Source of the DNA: JABCYV01 sp035512155
GTDB lineage: Bacteria; Acidobacteriota; Terriglobia; Terriglobales; Acidobacteriaceae
Direction: 5' to 3'
Assembly (NCBI GenBank): GCA_035512155.1
Contig: DATKEN010000123.1
Span: forward strand, 74,042 to 138,041
Length of the DNA: 64,000 nucleotides
Positions 34,340 through 43,300 of the stretch are shown here, one piece after another; positions within the stretch are counted from its first letter, which is position 1, and the number at the start of each line of letters is the position of its first letter. The notes beneath the pieces were generated by a model, which was given only the letters and a program-made list of their open reading frames with translations, did no database searches and was not told the DNA's origin. The translations under genes were made by a program, and so were the position numbers.

Positions 34340-35728
34340 CTACTTCCCACCTAAAGCAGCAAAGATGTTGGGTGCAATAACACTGATCCCGAAGAGCACG
34401 CCTGCGGCGGTCAGGATAACAACCACCGCCGTGGACAACAGATTTGCCCAGACCGGACTGATAAGGTCTCCCATGATTTCCCGGTCATTCACCAGCATGA
34501 ACAAGAACACTAAGGCCGGGGGCATAGCCAGAACCGCGACCACGTTTACCACGAGAACCACGTACACGAGGGGCAGCCCGGGGATTAGTACGATGGCTGC
34601 CGCGGCCGCCGCGCACAGCGTCAGCACGGAGTAAAAGGCCTTGCCTTGTCCCATGGGAAGGTTAAGGCTATGCGGTCTGTGCGTCACCTCTCCGAAGGCG
34701 TACGCCGAGGAAGTTGAAATCGTGATTGAAGCCACGATTCCGGCTTCCACCATCCCAAGAGCAAACAGGGACGCGCCAAATCGGCCGATCAACGGCTGGA
34801 GGGCCTGCGCAAACTCTGCCGCCTGGAAATTTTCTGCGCTCATTTGATGACCGAACAACGGTGCGGTCGCCAGGATCGTAGCAACCGCGGCGGCGGTTGC
34901 CAATGCGGCTCCCAATACAGTGTCAATGCGGCCGAAGCGGATGTCTTTGGTGGTAAGTCCCTTGTCTACGGTTGCGCTCTGCTGAAAGAAAAGCATCCAG
35001 GGTGTCACCGTCGCGCCGATGTCGGCCAACACGATCAGCAGCGTGTCCTTGTTAAAGCCGGGAAGCGGTTGCCAGGTGATGAATGCATGGCCAACCGTGT
35101 GCCAGTTCGGATGGGTCATCAGCGCGACTGGAATAAACACCAAATTAAAGGCGGCGGCGGCGAGCGTGATCCGCTCCCACGTCCAGTAGCGGTGACTCAT
35201 CAGGGCCGAGTACAAGATGACCAGCGCGATGAGAATTGCCATCCAGGGAGGAACTCCGAAGAAACCCAGGCCGGCGCGGATGGCTATGAACTCGGTGATC
35301 AAAGTGAGGAAGTTCCCGATTCCCAGGTCGATCATCGAAAACCAGCCCCAAAATGGCCCAAAGCGTTCGAAGATCAGCTCGGCGTGTCCGCGATGGGTCG
35401 CGGCACCCAGGCGCACCGTCATCTCCTGAACTACAATCGCCATGCAAAATGTGAGGGCAACGAAAGGAAGGAAGAATCCGATACCGAACTTCGCGCCCGT
35501 GGCAGCGTAGGAGAGCATGCTGGGCCCGTCGTTTTCTCCCAGCATGACCAGCACTCCGGGTCCTACAAGTAACCACAGCAGCCGCGCCCTAGAGAATAAG
35601 CCGCGCTGGGCACGTGCTGCCGAGACTCGCACTCGATCGTGCGCCCGATCCACATCCTCATGAGTAACGACGACGACTTCGGCGTCGGTTCCAATCCGCG
35701 TCTGTTGGGACTCTGCACCTATGCTCAT
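34340..35728 (-). CDS. Nramp-family divalent metal transporter with altered metal-site motifs
   Basis: 462 residues, 11 membrane helices. Nramp fold is recognisable (GPGVLVMLGENDGPSMLSYAATGAKFG in helix 1; QEMTVRLGAATHRGHAE), but the metal-site motifs differ from classical Nramp: the helix-1 DPGN is replaced by NDGPS, and the helix-6 MPH is replaced by a TPWMLFFQQSATVDKG segment without Met. Related transporters lacking the Met are thought to accept other ions (e.g. Mg or less selective divalents). It lies 84 bases downstream of a DtxR-family regulator and shares an operator-like box with it. ATG 35728 chosen over an upstream TTG. Confidence 0.87.
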   Translation of the reverse strand: MSIGAESQQTRIGTDAEVVVVTHEDVDRAHDRVRVSAARAQRGLFSRARLLWLLVGPGVLVMLGENDGPSMLSYAATGAKFGIGFFLPFVALTFCMAIVVQEMTVRLGAATHRGHAELIFERFGPFWGWFSMIDLGIGNFLTLITEFIAIRAGLGFFGVPPWMAILIALVILYSALMSHRYWTWERITLAAAAFNLVFIPVALMTHPNWHTVGHAFITWQPLPGFNKDTLLIVLADIGATVTPWMLFFQQSATVDKGLTTKDIRFGRIDTVLGAALATAAAVATILATAPLFGHQMSAENFQAAEFAQALQPLIGRFGASLFALGMVEAGIVASITISTSSAYAFGEVTHRPHSLNLPMGQGKAFYSVLTLCAAAAAAIVLIPGLPLVYVVLVVNVVAVLAMPPALVFLFMLVNDREIMGDLISPVWANLLSTAVVVILTAAGVLFGISVIAPNIFAALGGK

Positions 35729-35767
35729 GGTCACCGGCAAGAGTTAGCGTAAGTATACATCACCAGA

Positions 35768-35781
35768 TAAACTACGGTTAA
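35768..35781 (-). promoter_or_regulatory. Operator-like box in the Nramp promoter
   Basis: TTAACCGTAGTTTA (minus strand) matches the box before the regulator gene in 11 of 14 positions and forms the TTAACC -35; TATACT (35752-35757) lies 18 bases downstream as the -10. The half-palindromic TTAA-N6-TTWA layout suits a dimeric DtxR-family repressor. Confidence 0.6.
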
Positions 35782-35811
35782 TTAGAGACTTAGTCGATAA
35801 TGAAACTCGAG

Positions 35812-36492
35812 TCAGCTGGAGCGTCGCCGAACACGGTGGCCCGCGTTTGCGACCCAAATCTTTTCTGCGGCCGAACCTCCCAGCGCCACGGTCCCGGCGT
35901 CCGTGGCCAAGGTAAGGGTCTGATCGTAATTTCGTCCGGCGACGTGCAGGTGTGCCCCTGGACGGATGCCACGCTGTTGCAGAAATTCCAGTAGATGGCG
36001 GTCGCGCTCGTAGATACCGCTAACCTGATAGTTCTTCCCGGCCTCGGCGTGCGAAAGTAGCAGCAAGCCCCGCCGCCGGCGGCTGACCGGGCTTTCCAGT
36101 TCGCTAAGGTTGCCGTGCGGACAAGCGCCTCCACGGCCCAACTTGGCCAACAGCTTGCCCTCGAAATCGGGCGAAACAGCGTGTTCCATGCGCTCGGCTT
36201 CGTCGTGCACTTTGTACCATTCCATGCCGAAAATTTCTGCCAGCATGCGCTCGATCAAGTGATGCCGCAAGGTGAGCTTGCGCGCAATCTTGCGCCCAGC
36301 CGCGGTCAGCCCCACTTGTCCGCCAGCCTGCATTCGCACCAGCCCGTCCTTTTTCAATCGGCGCAGAGCCATGGTTACGGCCGGCGCGGAGACAGAAAGC
36401 CAATGCACCAACGTGGCCGAGATAACGGTCTCGCCTTCACTTTCGGCTTCCAGGATCGCTTTGAGATAGTCCTCTTTGGAAACGGTTATCAT
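35812..36492 (-). CDS. DtxR/MntR-family metal-dependent regulator
   Basis: 226 residues. N-terminal winged HTH (KEDYLKAILEAESEGETVISATLVHWLSVSAPAVTMALRRLKKDGLV), dimerisation and metal-binding part (RHHLIERMLAEIFGMEWYKVHDEAERMEHAVSP, GACPHGN, with His/Glu/Cys ligand positions), and a C-terminal SH3-like domain as in long DtxR proteins. It represses transport genes when Mn or Fe is plentiful. The adjacent transporter and shared box imply direct control of it, and autoregulation. Confidence 0.88.
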   Translation of the reverse strand: MITVSKEDYLKAILEAESEGETVISATLVHWLSVSAPAVTMALRRLKKDGLVRMQAGGQVGLTAAGRKIARKLTLRHHLIERMLAEIFGMEWYKVHDEAERMEHAVSPDFEGKLLAKLGRGGACPHGNLSELESPVSRRRRGLLLLSHAEAGKNYQVSGIYERDRHLLEFLQQRGIRPGAHLHVAGRNYDQTLTLATDAGTVALGGSAAEKIWVANAGHRVRRRSS

Positions 36493-36517
36493 CCGAGTTC
36501 TTATTATAGAGAAACAG

Positions 36518-36531
36518 TTAAGTATGGTTAA
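36518..36531 (-). promoter_or_regulatory. Operator-like box in the DtxR-family regulator promoter
   Basis: Minus strand TTAACCATACTTAA: TTAA arms with matching central AT (10 of 14 positions palindromic). It forms the -35 TTAACC; a TATAAT -10 (36503-36508) follows after 17 bases and the ATG is at 36492. Same architecture as the transporter promoter. Confidence 0.62.
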
Positions 36532-36662
36532 TAAATTTGCGGCTTCGACAGCAGAACAGACTTAACTCAAAACGGCCTGGGTGGAGATTGCGCGTCTGCC
36601 GAATAAAAGACCCCCGCGTTTGACATCGTTCTCTCGGCCTCCTAACCTTGTCTATCCGAAGT

Positions 36663-37937
36663 ATGAAAGTGCTGGTCATCGGAAACGGCGGGCGAGAGCA
36701 TGCGCTGGTGTGGAAACTGCGGCAGTCTCCACGCGTGTCCAAGGTATATTGCGCGCCCGGCAACGGGGGAATAGCTGACGACGCGGAGTGTCTGCCCGCC
36801 AACGTGAAAAGTGTCGACTCATTGCTGGCGCTGGCCAATCAGGTCCGACCTGATCTAACCGTTATCGGCCCCGAGTTGCCGCTGATGCTCGGAGTCGTGG
36901 ATGAGTTCACCCGCCTGGGCTGGCGTACGTTTGGCCCCACCAAAGCGGCGGCGCAACTGGAATCGAGCAAGAGTTTCGCCAAGGGGTTTCTGCAGCGCCA
37001 CCACATTCCCACCGCCCCCTACGCCATCTGCAACTCCATGGATGACGTCCAGGAAGCATTGCCGCATTTTCATATACCCCTGGTCGTGAAGGCTGACGGG
37101 CTGGCCGCCGGTAAAGGTGTGGTGATCTGCAAAACCAAAGAGGAGGTGGCTTCCGTCGCGGCAGAAATGCTCAGTGGGAAAATGGTGGGAGAAGCCGGGT
37201 CGAGGGTAGTCCTGGAGGAGTGCCTGCAAGGTGACGAGCTTTCGTTCTTGCTAGTAAGCGATGGCGAGCGCGTGGCTCCTCTGGTGGCGGCCCAGGACCA
37301 CAAACGAATCGGCGACGGCGACACCGGCCCGAATACTGGCGGCATGGGCGCTTACAGCACCAAGACTATCGTGGATGAACAAATGAGCCAGTGGCTGGTG
37401 CAGCATGTCGCCCGACCCGTCGTGGCTGGCATGAAGGCAGAGGGCGCTGAGTACAAAGGCATCCTTTACTGTGGCCTGATGATGACCGCGCGCGGCCCCA
37501 TGGTACTGGAATTCAATTGTCGGTTTGGCGATCCAGAGACGCAGCCGATTCTGATGCGACTCGAAAGCGACTTGGTGGAGGCGTTGGAAGCTTCCATCGA
37601 CGGCCGGGTCAGTGATGGCGACTTTCGCTGGTCACCCGATGCTTCGGTGTGCGTGGTGATGTCGTCAGGAGGTTATCCCGGAACCTTCGAAGTCGGAAAG
37701 AAGATGATGGGCCTGGAAGAGGCTGGCAAGATAGAAGGCGTGAAGGTCTTTCACGCCGGCACTTCGAAGCGGGATGGAGGATATTACACCGCGGGTGGAC
37801 GGGTGTTGGGGGTAACTGCACACGACGCGGATTTGCGCACGGCTGTTGATCGTGTATACGCAGCAGTGTCCAAAATCGGATTTGAAGGTGCGCATTACCG
37901 CAAGGACATCGCAGCGCGGGCGCTGAAGAAAGGCTAG
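36663..37937 (+). CDS. purD: Phosphoribosylamine-glycine ligase
   Basis: 424 residues from ATG 36663; an upstream TTG in frame is unlikely. Second step of purine synthesis: joins phosphoribosylamine and glycine with ATP. ATP-grasp enzyme landmarks: KVLVIGNGGREHALVWKL (start), GPTKAAAQLESSKSFAKGFLQRH, VKADGLAAGKGVVIC, DHKRIGDGDTGPNTGGMGAY, YKGILYCGLMMTARGPMVLEFNCRFGDPETQ. Next to purE, so a two-gene purine operon. Confidence 0.96.
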   Translation: MKVLVIGNGGREHALVWKLRQSPRVSKVYCAPGNGGIADDAECLPANVKSVDSLLALANQVRPDLTVIGPELPLMLGVVDEFTRLGWRTFGPTKAAAQLESSKSFAKGFLQRHHIPTAPYAICNSMDDVQEALPHFHIPLVVKADGLAAGKGVVICKTKEEVASVAAEMLSGKMVGEAGSRVVLEECLQGDELSFLLVSDGERVAPLVAAQDHKRIGDGDTGPNTGGMGAYSTKTIVDEQMSQWLVQHVARPVVAGMKAEGAEYKGILYCGLMMTARGPMVLEFNCRFGDPETQPILMRLESDLVEALEASIDGRVSDGDFRWSPDASVCVVMSSGGYPGTFEVGKKMMGLEEAGKIEGVKVFHAGTSKRDGGYYTAGGRVLGVTAHDADLRTAVDRVYAAVSKIGFEGAHYRKDIAARALKKG

Positions 37938-37979
37938 GCCTCGGCGAGGGGTAGAGCACTCTTTTGAGAAGGACAATGG

Positions 37980-38489
37980 ATGGGCAAAAAACCTTTGGTT
38001 TCGATTGTGATGGGCAGCGATTCTGACCTCGACGTCATGAGCGAGGCGGCCAAGGCATTAGACGAATTCGGCATCGTCTACGAGATCGATGTCACCTCGG
38101 CCCACCGCTCGCCCGATCGCACGGCTGACTATGCCCATAAGGCGGCCGGACGCGGCATCCGCGTGATCATTGCCGGGGCCGGTGGTGCGGCGCATCTGGC
38201 GGGAGTGATTGCGGCACACAGCACACTGCCGGTCATCGGGGTCCCGATTCCTTCCACATCTTTGAACGGTCTGGACTCGCTGCTGGCGACCGTGCAGATG
38301 CCCGCGGGGATTCCAGTGGCCACCGTAGCCATCGGGAAGCCAGGCGCGACTAATGCCGGAATCCTGGCGGCGCAGATCTTGGCCCTCTCGAGCGCGACGG
38401 TGGCAAAGAAACTGGACGCCCACAAAGAAAAGCTGGCCAACAGCGTGGAAGAGAAATCTCGGAAACTGAAGATGACTCTGGGAGTCTAG
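37980..38489 (+). CDS. purE: N5-carboxyaminoimidazole ribonucleotide mutase
   Basis: 169 residues. Transfers the carboxyl group on AIR derivatives in purine synthesis. Family blocks GSDSDLDVMSEAAKALDEFGI, SAHRSPDRT (catalytic His), GAGGAAHLAGVIA and GVPIPSTSLNGLDSLLATVQMP are intact; the GAGAAGGAC Shine-Dalgarno lies before ATG 37980. 42 bases after purD, same strand. It belongs to class I PurE by these blocks, so it normally works with PurK, absent here. Confidence 0.96.
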   Translation: MGKKPLVSIVMGSDSDLDVMSEAAKALDEFGIVYEIDVTSAHRSPDRTADYAHKAAGRGIRVIIAGAGGAAHLAGVIAAHSTLPVIGVPIPSTSLNGLDSLLATVQMPAGIPVATVAIGKPGATNAGILAAQILALSSATVAKKLDAHKEKLANSVEEKSRKLKMTLGV

Positions 38490-38504
38490 AGCATTCTCGA
38501 CTGA

Positions 38505-39386
38505 TTATAACTTTAGGTCTTTGAGGTATTGCCTCATGTGTTCTCCGAGGTCAGGACGCTTGAGCGCGAACTCTACCGTCGCCTTCAAGAACCCCAGCTT
38601 GTCCCCTGTGTCATGCCGCTTACCCTCGAAGACGTATCCATACATTTTTTCCTTCTTGAGAAGTTGGCGCAATCCATCGGTGAGCTGCAGCTCGCCGCCA
38701 ACGCCAGCCTGAGTCTCGGCGAGGGTTTCAAAGACTCCAGGAGTCAGGATATAGCGACCGATCACGGCGAGGTTGGAAGGCGCGTCTTCGAGGTTGGGCT
38801 TCTCCACAAGATCGAGAATCTCGTAAAGCCTTCCGTTGAAGCGCCCATCCGCCGGCTTTACCTTCAGCACACCGTAAGCCGAAATCGCTCGGCCTTCGAT
38901 TACCTGGGTGGCAATTACGGAACACTGGACTTCTTCGAACACCCCCATCATCTGCTTAAGGCAAGGAACCTCGCCGTCGATGACATCATCAGCCAGCAGG
39001 GCGGCAAAAGGCTCATCGCCCACCAATTCGCGCGCAGTGAGGATGGCGTGCCCGAGGCCGAGCGCCTCCTTCTGACGCACGTAAGCGATGTGGATCATGT
39101 CGGAGATATGGCGGACGATCTGGAGCAGGTCAGTCTTTTTTCGCTCCTCGAGCATCTTTTCCAGTTCGTAACTCACATCGAAGTGGTCTTCAATGGCCTG
39201 CTTGCCGCGCCCAGTGACGATGATGATCTGGTCGCATCCGGCGGCAACCGCCTCCTCGACGCCGTATTGAATGATGGGTTTGTCCACCAACGGCAGCATT
39301 TCCTTGGGTTGGGCCTTGGTGGCGGGCAAGAAACGAGTGCCTAAACCAGCCGCAGGAAATACCGCTTTGCGAACTTTCATGTTCAT
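38505..39386 (-). CDS. galU: UTP-glucose-1-phosphate uridylyltransferase
   Basis: 293 residues from ATG 39386, with a GAAGG site about 10 bases upstream. Makes UDP-glucose for polysaccharides and LPS. Nucleotidyltransferase motifs: AVFPAAGLGTRFLPATKAQPKEMLPLVDKPIIQYGVEEAVAAG, the Asp in FAALLADDVID, and DLVEKP...GRYILTP. Convergent with purE. Part of a sugar-envelope gene neighbourhood with the LPS genes downstream. Confidence 0.95.
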   Translation of the reverse strand: MNMKVRKAVFPAAGLGTRFLPATKAQPKEMLPLVDKPIIQYGVEEAVAAGCDQIIIVTGRGKQAIEDHFDVSYELEKMLEERKKTDLLQIVRHISDMIHIAYVRQKEALGLGHAILTARELVGDEPFAALLADDVIDGEVPCLKQMMGVFEEVQCSVIATQVIEGRAISAYGVLKVKPADGRFNGRLYEILDLVEKPNLEDAPSNLAVIGRYILTPGVFETLAETQAGVGGELQLTDGLRQLLKKEKMYGYVFEGKRHDTGDKLGFLKATVEFALKRPDLGEHMRQYLKDLKL

Positions 39387-39472
39387 TGTGAAATTTACCT
39401 TCGCGCTCCCAACCAATTAACCCAAGACCTCAGTGATCTTAAACCCTCTGATGCGGAAATATCAGGTTGCGG

Positions 39473-41236
39473 CTATAAGGTCGGGCTATCGTCTCCCAGC
39501 ATCGCTTTGCGGATAATCTTCAGAGGCACGCCACCCTGCTGCATGAGCCGGTCGTGAAATTCCTGCAAAGTAAACTTGTCGCCTCGGAGTTTCTGATAGT
39601 CCTCCCGAAGCTTGAGGATCTGGAGTTTGCCCAATGTGTAGACCAGGTATGTCGGATCAGAAGTTCCCCGTTTGGCTTCCTCTTCGGCCACCGGCGGAAC
39701 CTGGTACCCCTCTTTCATAAAAAACTCCTTGGCCTGCTGCAGCGTCATTTTTCCGGTATGCATTTCGATGCCGGCGATAAAACGAGCGTCACGGAGCAAA
39801 GCATCCTGCAGCTGGCCCATGCGCAACTTCGGATCACCGTTGCCATAGCCTTCATCCTGCATCATCTGTTCGCAGTAATGCGCCCAACCCTCGGCATTGC
39901 TGGAGGAAAACAGCAGCTTGCGAGTCTTCGACGGTGCGCTCTTGATCCACAAGAACTGAACGTAGTGCCCGGGATAAACCTCGTGAGTGGCGGTACTGAC
40001 GATCGTGCCGCGGTTGAAACTCTCCATCCACTGCCTGGTCTTCTCCGGCGTCCACCCACGCTCCGGCAAGGTGACATTGAACATCGCTTCGGTGGCTTTT
40101 GTTTCGTAGGCGCCGGGCGTGTCCATGGAGGCGGTGCTGAGCGCCCGCAGGAAAGGTGGGGTCTCCTCGACGATTGGAGGAGTGGGGGAAGGGATGGTGA
40201 CGATCTTTTTCTGCTCGATAAATTGCCGCAAGCTGCCCAGAATGTCACGAAATGTTTGCAGCAATTGATCAGGGGCCGGGTGATCTTTCTCCAGTTCAGT
40301 GAGCACCTCTCGCGGCTTTTGTTTGGGATCAATCTGCGCCGCAACTTCCTTCAGCCGCTGCTGGTTGCGCCGCAAGTCGGCATAACCAATTTCCAGCAGG
40401 CGATCGAGCGGGATGTCCACCATTTCGTCATAAAGCAGTTTCTTGCGAAAAGTCTCGGCCCCGATGCGGAAATCGCCGTTGGAGGCTGGCAGCAAATCCT
40501 TTTGCAGCCAGCTCTCATATTTTTTCAGGGCATCAACCGCAGACCCATTGCTTGCCTTGAATTCGGCCAGCAACTTGGAATCTCTGACCCCTGGAAACGC
40601 AGCAGGAACATCTTTCTGGAAGAAGTCAATTGTGTCCGGCAGTTGCACCAACGCCACTTCGGTGTAGACCTTGGGCGGATGGTTGAGGTTGCGCCGGGCA
40701 GCTTCCAGCGCCGCGGGAATTTGCCTTTCCCGTGCGATTACGGAACGGAGGCGTTCCTCCTGCGGTGCAAAGTTACGCTTCATGATCAGGAATATGCTGT
40801 TGGTCACGCCCGAGCTGTAGAGGTCAGGGTCTTTCCGCCAGGTCTGAACACGTTGCAGTTCGAGCAGTGCGCTCTTGATGTTGCTATCCAGAAAATCGAA
40901 ATCAGCGGCTTCGTCCGCTGGCAGCAGTGACTTCTGAAAGGCGTCGAATTTCGACTGCAACCTAATCCAACCAGCGATTTCGGAATCCACGGCGGAGCTT
41001 GAGTAATCTTCCAGCCTGTCGTCGTATTGATGGAAGCCGGCCGCCGTCCCCGATGTAGGGTGGAACTGGAAATTAAAGTCGAAGTATTCGTCCACCAGTT
41101 TGTCGAAAGCCGCGGCTGTGCTTGCAGGGGCCTTGGACGACTGCGGAAAAGCCCGTGAGACGAGAAAACCAATAACTATGAAGAGCGTAAGTATTAGAAC
41201 GTATCTGTTGGCCATCATTTTGTGACGTATGCGCAT
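39473..41236 (-). CDS. Secreted DUF885-family metallopeptidase-like protein
   Basis: 587 residues. Signal-like N-terminus (about 8-30: NRYVLILTLFIVIGFLVSRAFP) then a helical DUF885 domain with the zinc motif HEVYPGH (STATHEVYPGHYVQFL) and a downstream Glu in NAEGWAHYCEQMM, the arrangement seen in M32-like carboxypeptidase relatives. Many members are exported in soil bacteria. Substrate unknown. Its start overlaps the stop of the heptose-kinase gene, which shows cotranscription. Confidence 0.85.
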   Translation of the reverse strand: MRIRHKMMANRYVLILTLFIVIGFLVSRAFPQSSKAPASTAAAFDKLVDEYFDFNFQFHPTSGTAAGFHQYDDRLEDYSSSAVDSEIAGWIRLQSKFDAFQKSLLPADEAADFDFLDSNIKSALLELQRVQTWRKDPDLYSSGVTNSIFLIMKRNFAPQEERLRSVIARERQIPAALEAARRNLNHPPKVYTEVALVQLPDTIDFFQKDVPAAFPGVRDSKLLAEFKASNGSAVDALKKYESWLQKDLLPASNGDFRIGAETFRKKLLYDEMVDIPLDRLLEIGYADLRRNQQRLKEVAAQIDPKQKPREVLTELEKDHPAPDQLLQTFRDILGSLRQFIEQKKIVTIPSPTPPIVEETPPFLRALSTASMDTPGAYETKATEAMFNVTLPERGWTPEKTRQWMESFNRGTIVSTATHEVYPGHYVQFLWIKSAPSKTRKLLFSSSNAEGWAHYCEQMMQDEGYGNGDPKLRMGQLQDALLRDARFIAGIEMHTGKMTLQQAKEFFMKEGYQVPPVAEEEAKRGTSDPTYLVYTLGKLQILKLREDYQKLRGDKFTLQEFHDRLMQQGGVPLKIIRKAMLGDDSPTL

Positions 41237-41239
41237 TCT

Positions 41240-42274
41240 CTAGTGCGACCGGGTCACGGGCGGAGCCTGGGCGATCGCATACAACAGTTCTTCCTGCGAG
41301 ACGGTCGCGGTGCCCCGCTTCATGACCACGATTCCGCCCGCATAGTTAGCCAGGTGAGCGGCTTCCTCCGTGTTGCCGCCGGCTGCCAAAGCCGCCGTGA
41401 ACGTGGCAATAACGGTGTCGCCGGCGCCAGTCACGTCGGCCACCTGGTCCGAGCCAAAGATCGGAATGTCGATCGGTTTGTGCCGGCGTGTGAAGGCTAC
41501 CATGCCGTCCCGTCCACGCGTGATCAGCAGAGACTGCAGCTTCATGCGAGAGATGATTTGCTCGGCAGCCGAACACAACTGGCTCCAATTGTGACCAATT
41601 TTGATCGCGAGAGCATCCTCCACCTCCGGTTCGTTCGGCGTGGCCGCTGTCGCGCCAGAATACTGCAGCATGCGGTAACGTGAATCCAAGACCACGGGCA
41701 CTCCATCCAGCCCGCCGCGATAGCGGATTGCATTCAAGATTGCGGGCGTGGCCGCGCCGTAGCCATAGTCCGAAAGCAGCAGCGCGTCCGAAGCGCGTGC
41801 ATACTCGCGGGCCGCCAGCACCAGTTCGCGTTGGAGATGGCGATTGGGTTCGGCCTCTGGCTCGCGATCCACGCGGACCACCTGTTGCCGCGCCGTGTGC
41901 GCCATGCCGGCAAGAATGCGGGTCTTAGTCACGGTGGCGTAGCTTTTATCCTTCAAGATCCCTACCACCGGAATGTGTTTATGGCGGAATCCCTTAAGCA
42001 GCAAGCGTCCGGCCTCGTCGTCGCCTACTACGCCCACAGGGAGAACATTTACACCGAGGTCGGCGAGATTGTTAATCGCATTCGCGCCGCCACCCGGTGA
42101 AACGCTGCGCTCGCGATGTTTGAGGATTAAGACAGGCGCTTCGCGGGAGACGCGGGATATCTCGCCGAAAACGAATTCATCGGCTACCAGATCGCCGACT
42201 ACGGTGATCGTCACCTTGGGAAATGATTCGACGATCTTCCGCAGTCGATCAGACTCTTTTGGATGCTTAGTCAT
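41240..42274 (-). CDS. rfaE1: D-glycero-beta-D-manno-heptose-7-phosphate kinase
   Basis: 344 residues of the PfkB carbohydrate-kinase family. It phosphorylates heptose-7-phosphate at C1, an early step of ADP-heptose synthesis for the LPS inner core. Blocks: VVGDLVADEFVFG...SREAPVL, GGGANAINNLADLG, GVVGDDEAG, TPNEPEVEDAL and the catalytic base in VADVTGAGDTVIATF. The cytidylyltransferase half of HldE is missing, so a separate RfaE2 must exist elsewhere. In an LPS run with lpxK and waaA. Confidence 0.9.
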   Translation of the reverse strand: MTKHPKESDRLRKIVESFPKVTITVVGDLVADEFVFGEISRVSREAPVLILKHRERSVSPGGGANAINNLADLGVNVLPVGVVGDDEAGRLLLKGFRHKHIPVVGILKDKSYATVTKTRILAGMAHTARQQVVRVDREPEAEPNRHLQRELVLAAREYARASDALLLSDYGYGAATPAILNAIRYRGGLDGVPVVLDSRYRMLQYSGATAATPNEPEVEDALAIKIGHNWSQLCSAAEQIISRMKLQSLLITRGRDGMVAFTRRHKPIDIPIFGSDQVADVTGAGDTVIATFTAALAAGGNTEEAAHLANYAGGIVVMKRGTATVSQEELLYAIAQAPPVTRSH

Positions 42275-42292
42275 TAAGCAAGAGAGATTTTC

Positions 42293-43237
42293 TCATGCCC
42301 GGCCCTTTCGTTCTGTGACCAAGCGCAACATGGTATCCACCGCGTTAGCTGCATCCACCAGTTCCATCTTTACGGGAATCACGGCCAATGGCTTCAGCGC
42401 GGATAGATATCCGCCCAGATTGATGGCATCTTTCTCGGTGGTGACAAAGCCGTCGGCGTCACTTTGTTGGCGGAGTTGCAACAAATCGCGGATGTCCTGC
42501 TCCGTGTAGGCGTGATGGTCGCGATAGAAAGCCTCGGCAACCGGTTCGATGGCGGCGGTTCGCAGCTGCAACACAAAATTCTGCGGTCGTGCGATAGCGC
42601 AAAACACCACGGGACGGCCGGGAACATTTTGCGGCGAAATGCCACGGCGCGCCCGCCAAATCAGCTTTCCATCCAGCGGAAAGGCATCTGGAGATGAGCC
42701 GCTGGTGAGCACAACCGCATCCGCGCGACGCAATGAAGTTAACGGCTCTCGCGAGCGTCCGGCGGGCAGCAGGCGATCGCGCGCGTCCTCAGGCGCCACC
42801 AGGACGATATCGAAGTCGCGGGCCAGAGCGCGGTGCTGGAAGCCATCGTCCAGCAGATGAAGCTCAGGTCCGAATTTTGATTCCGCAAAGAGGCCAGCCG
42901 CGTAGCGGTCTTCTCCCACCACCACCGGAATTTGGAGACGCCGGGCCAGCAGGAGCGGTTCGTCTCCGAAGTCGCGGGCAGCGCCACCTGGATCCACCAG
43001 CACCACTCCGCGCGACTGGCGTCCGTATCCTCGCGAGAGAATGTCGAATTTTACCTCGCGCGCTTTCAGTAACTCACCGAGCAGAATGACAAACGGAGTC
43101 TTGCCTGAGCCGCCAACCGAGAGGTTGCCGATGCTGACCACAGCGCCGCGCAGCTTCCGGGCGCGAAATATGCCACGGTCGTAGAGCGCATTGCGGCCTC
43201 GCACGGCTGCGCCGAAGATCGAAGACAACAAGTTCAT
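42293..43237 (-). CDS. lpxK: Tetraacyldisaccharide 4'-kinase
   Basis: 314 residues. Phosphorylates the 4' position of the lipid A precursor at the inner membrane. P-loop IGNLSVGGSGKTPFVILL, DGFQHRALARDFDIVLV, and GFVTTEKDAINL (family-typical TTEKD) are present. Upstream and downstream partners are waaA and the heptose kinase, so lipid A and Kdo/heptose core genes form one minus-strand cluster. Confidence 0.93.
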   Translation of the reverse strand: MNLLSSIFGAAVRGRNALYDRGIFRARKLRGAVVSIGNLSVGGSGKTPFVILLGELLKAREVKFDILSRGYGRQSRGVVLVDPGGAARDFGDEPLLLARRLQIPVVVGEDRYAAGLFAESKFGPELHLLDDGFQHRALARDFDIVLVAPEDARDRLLPAGRSREPLTSLRRADAVVLTSGSSPDAFPLDGKLIWRARRGISPQNVPGRPVVFCAIARPQNFVLQLRTAAIEPVAEAFYRDHHAYTEQDIRDLLQLRQQSDADGFVTTEKDAINLGGYLSALKPLAVIPVKMELVDAANAVDTMLRLVTERKGRA

Positions 43238-43300
43238 CCTGTCCCTCGCCGCCGAATTTGCTGGCGCACCATAGCCCTGCTACGCGAGCCAGGACGATTC

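Noticed and set aside
39554..40930. 458-codon open frame opposite the DUF885 gene
   Set aside because: The minus-strand gene has a zinc motif and conserved blocks; the plus frame has none.
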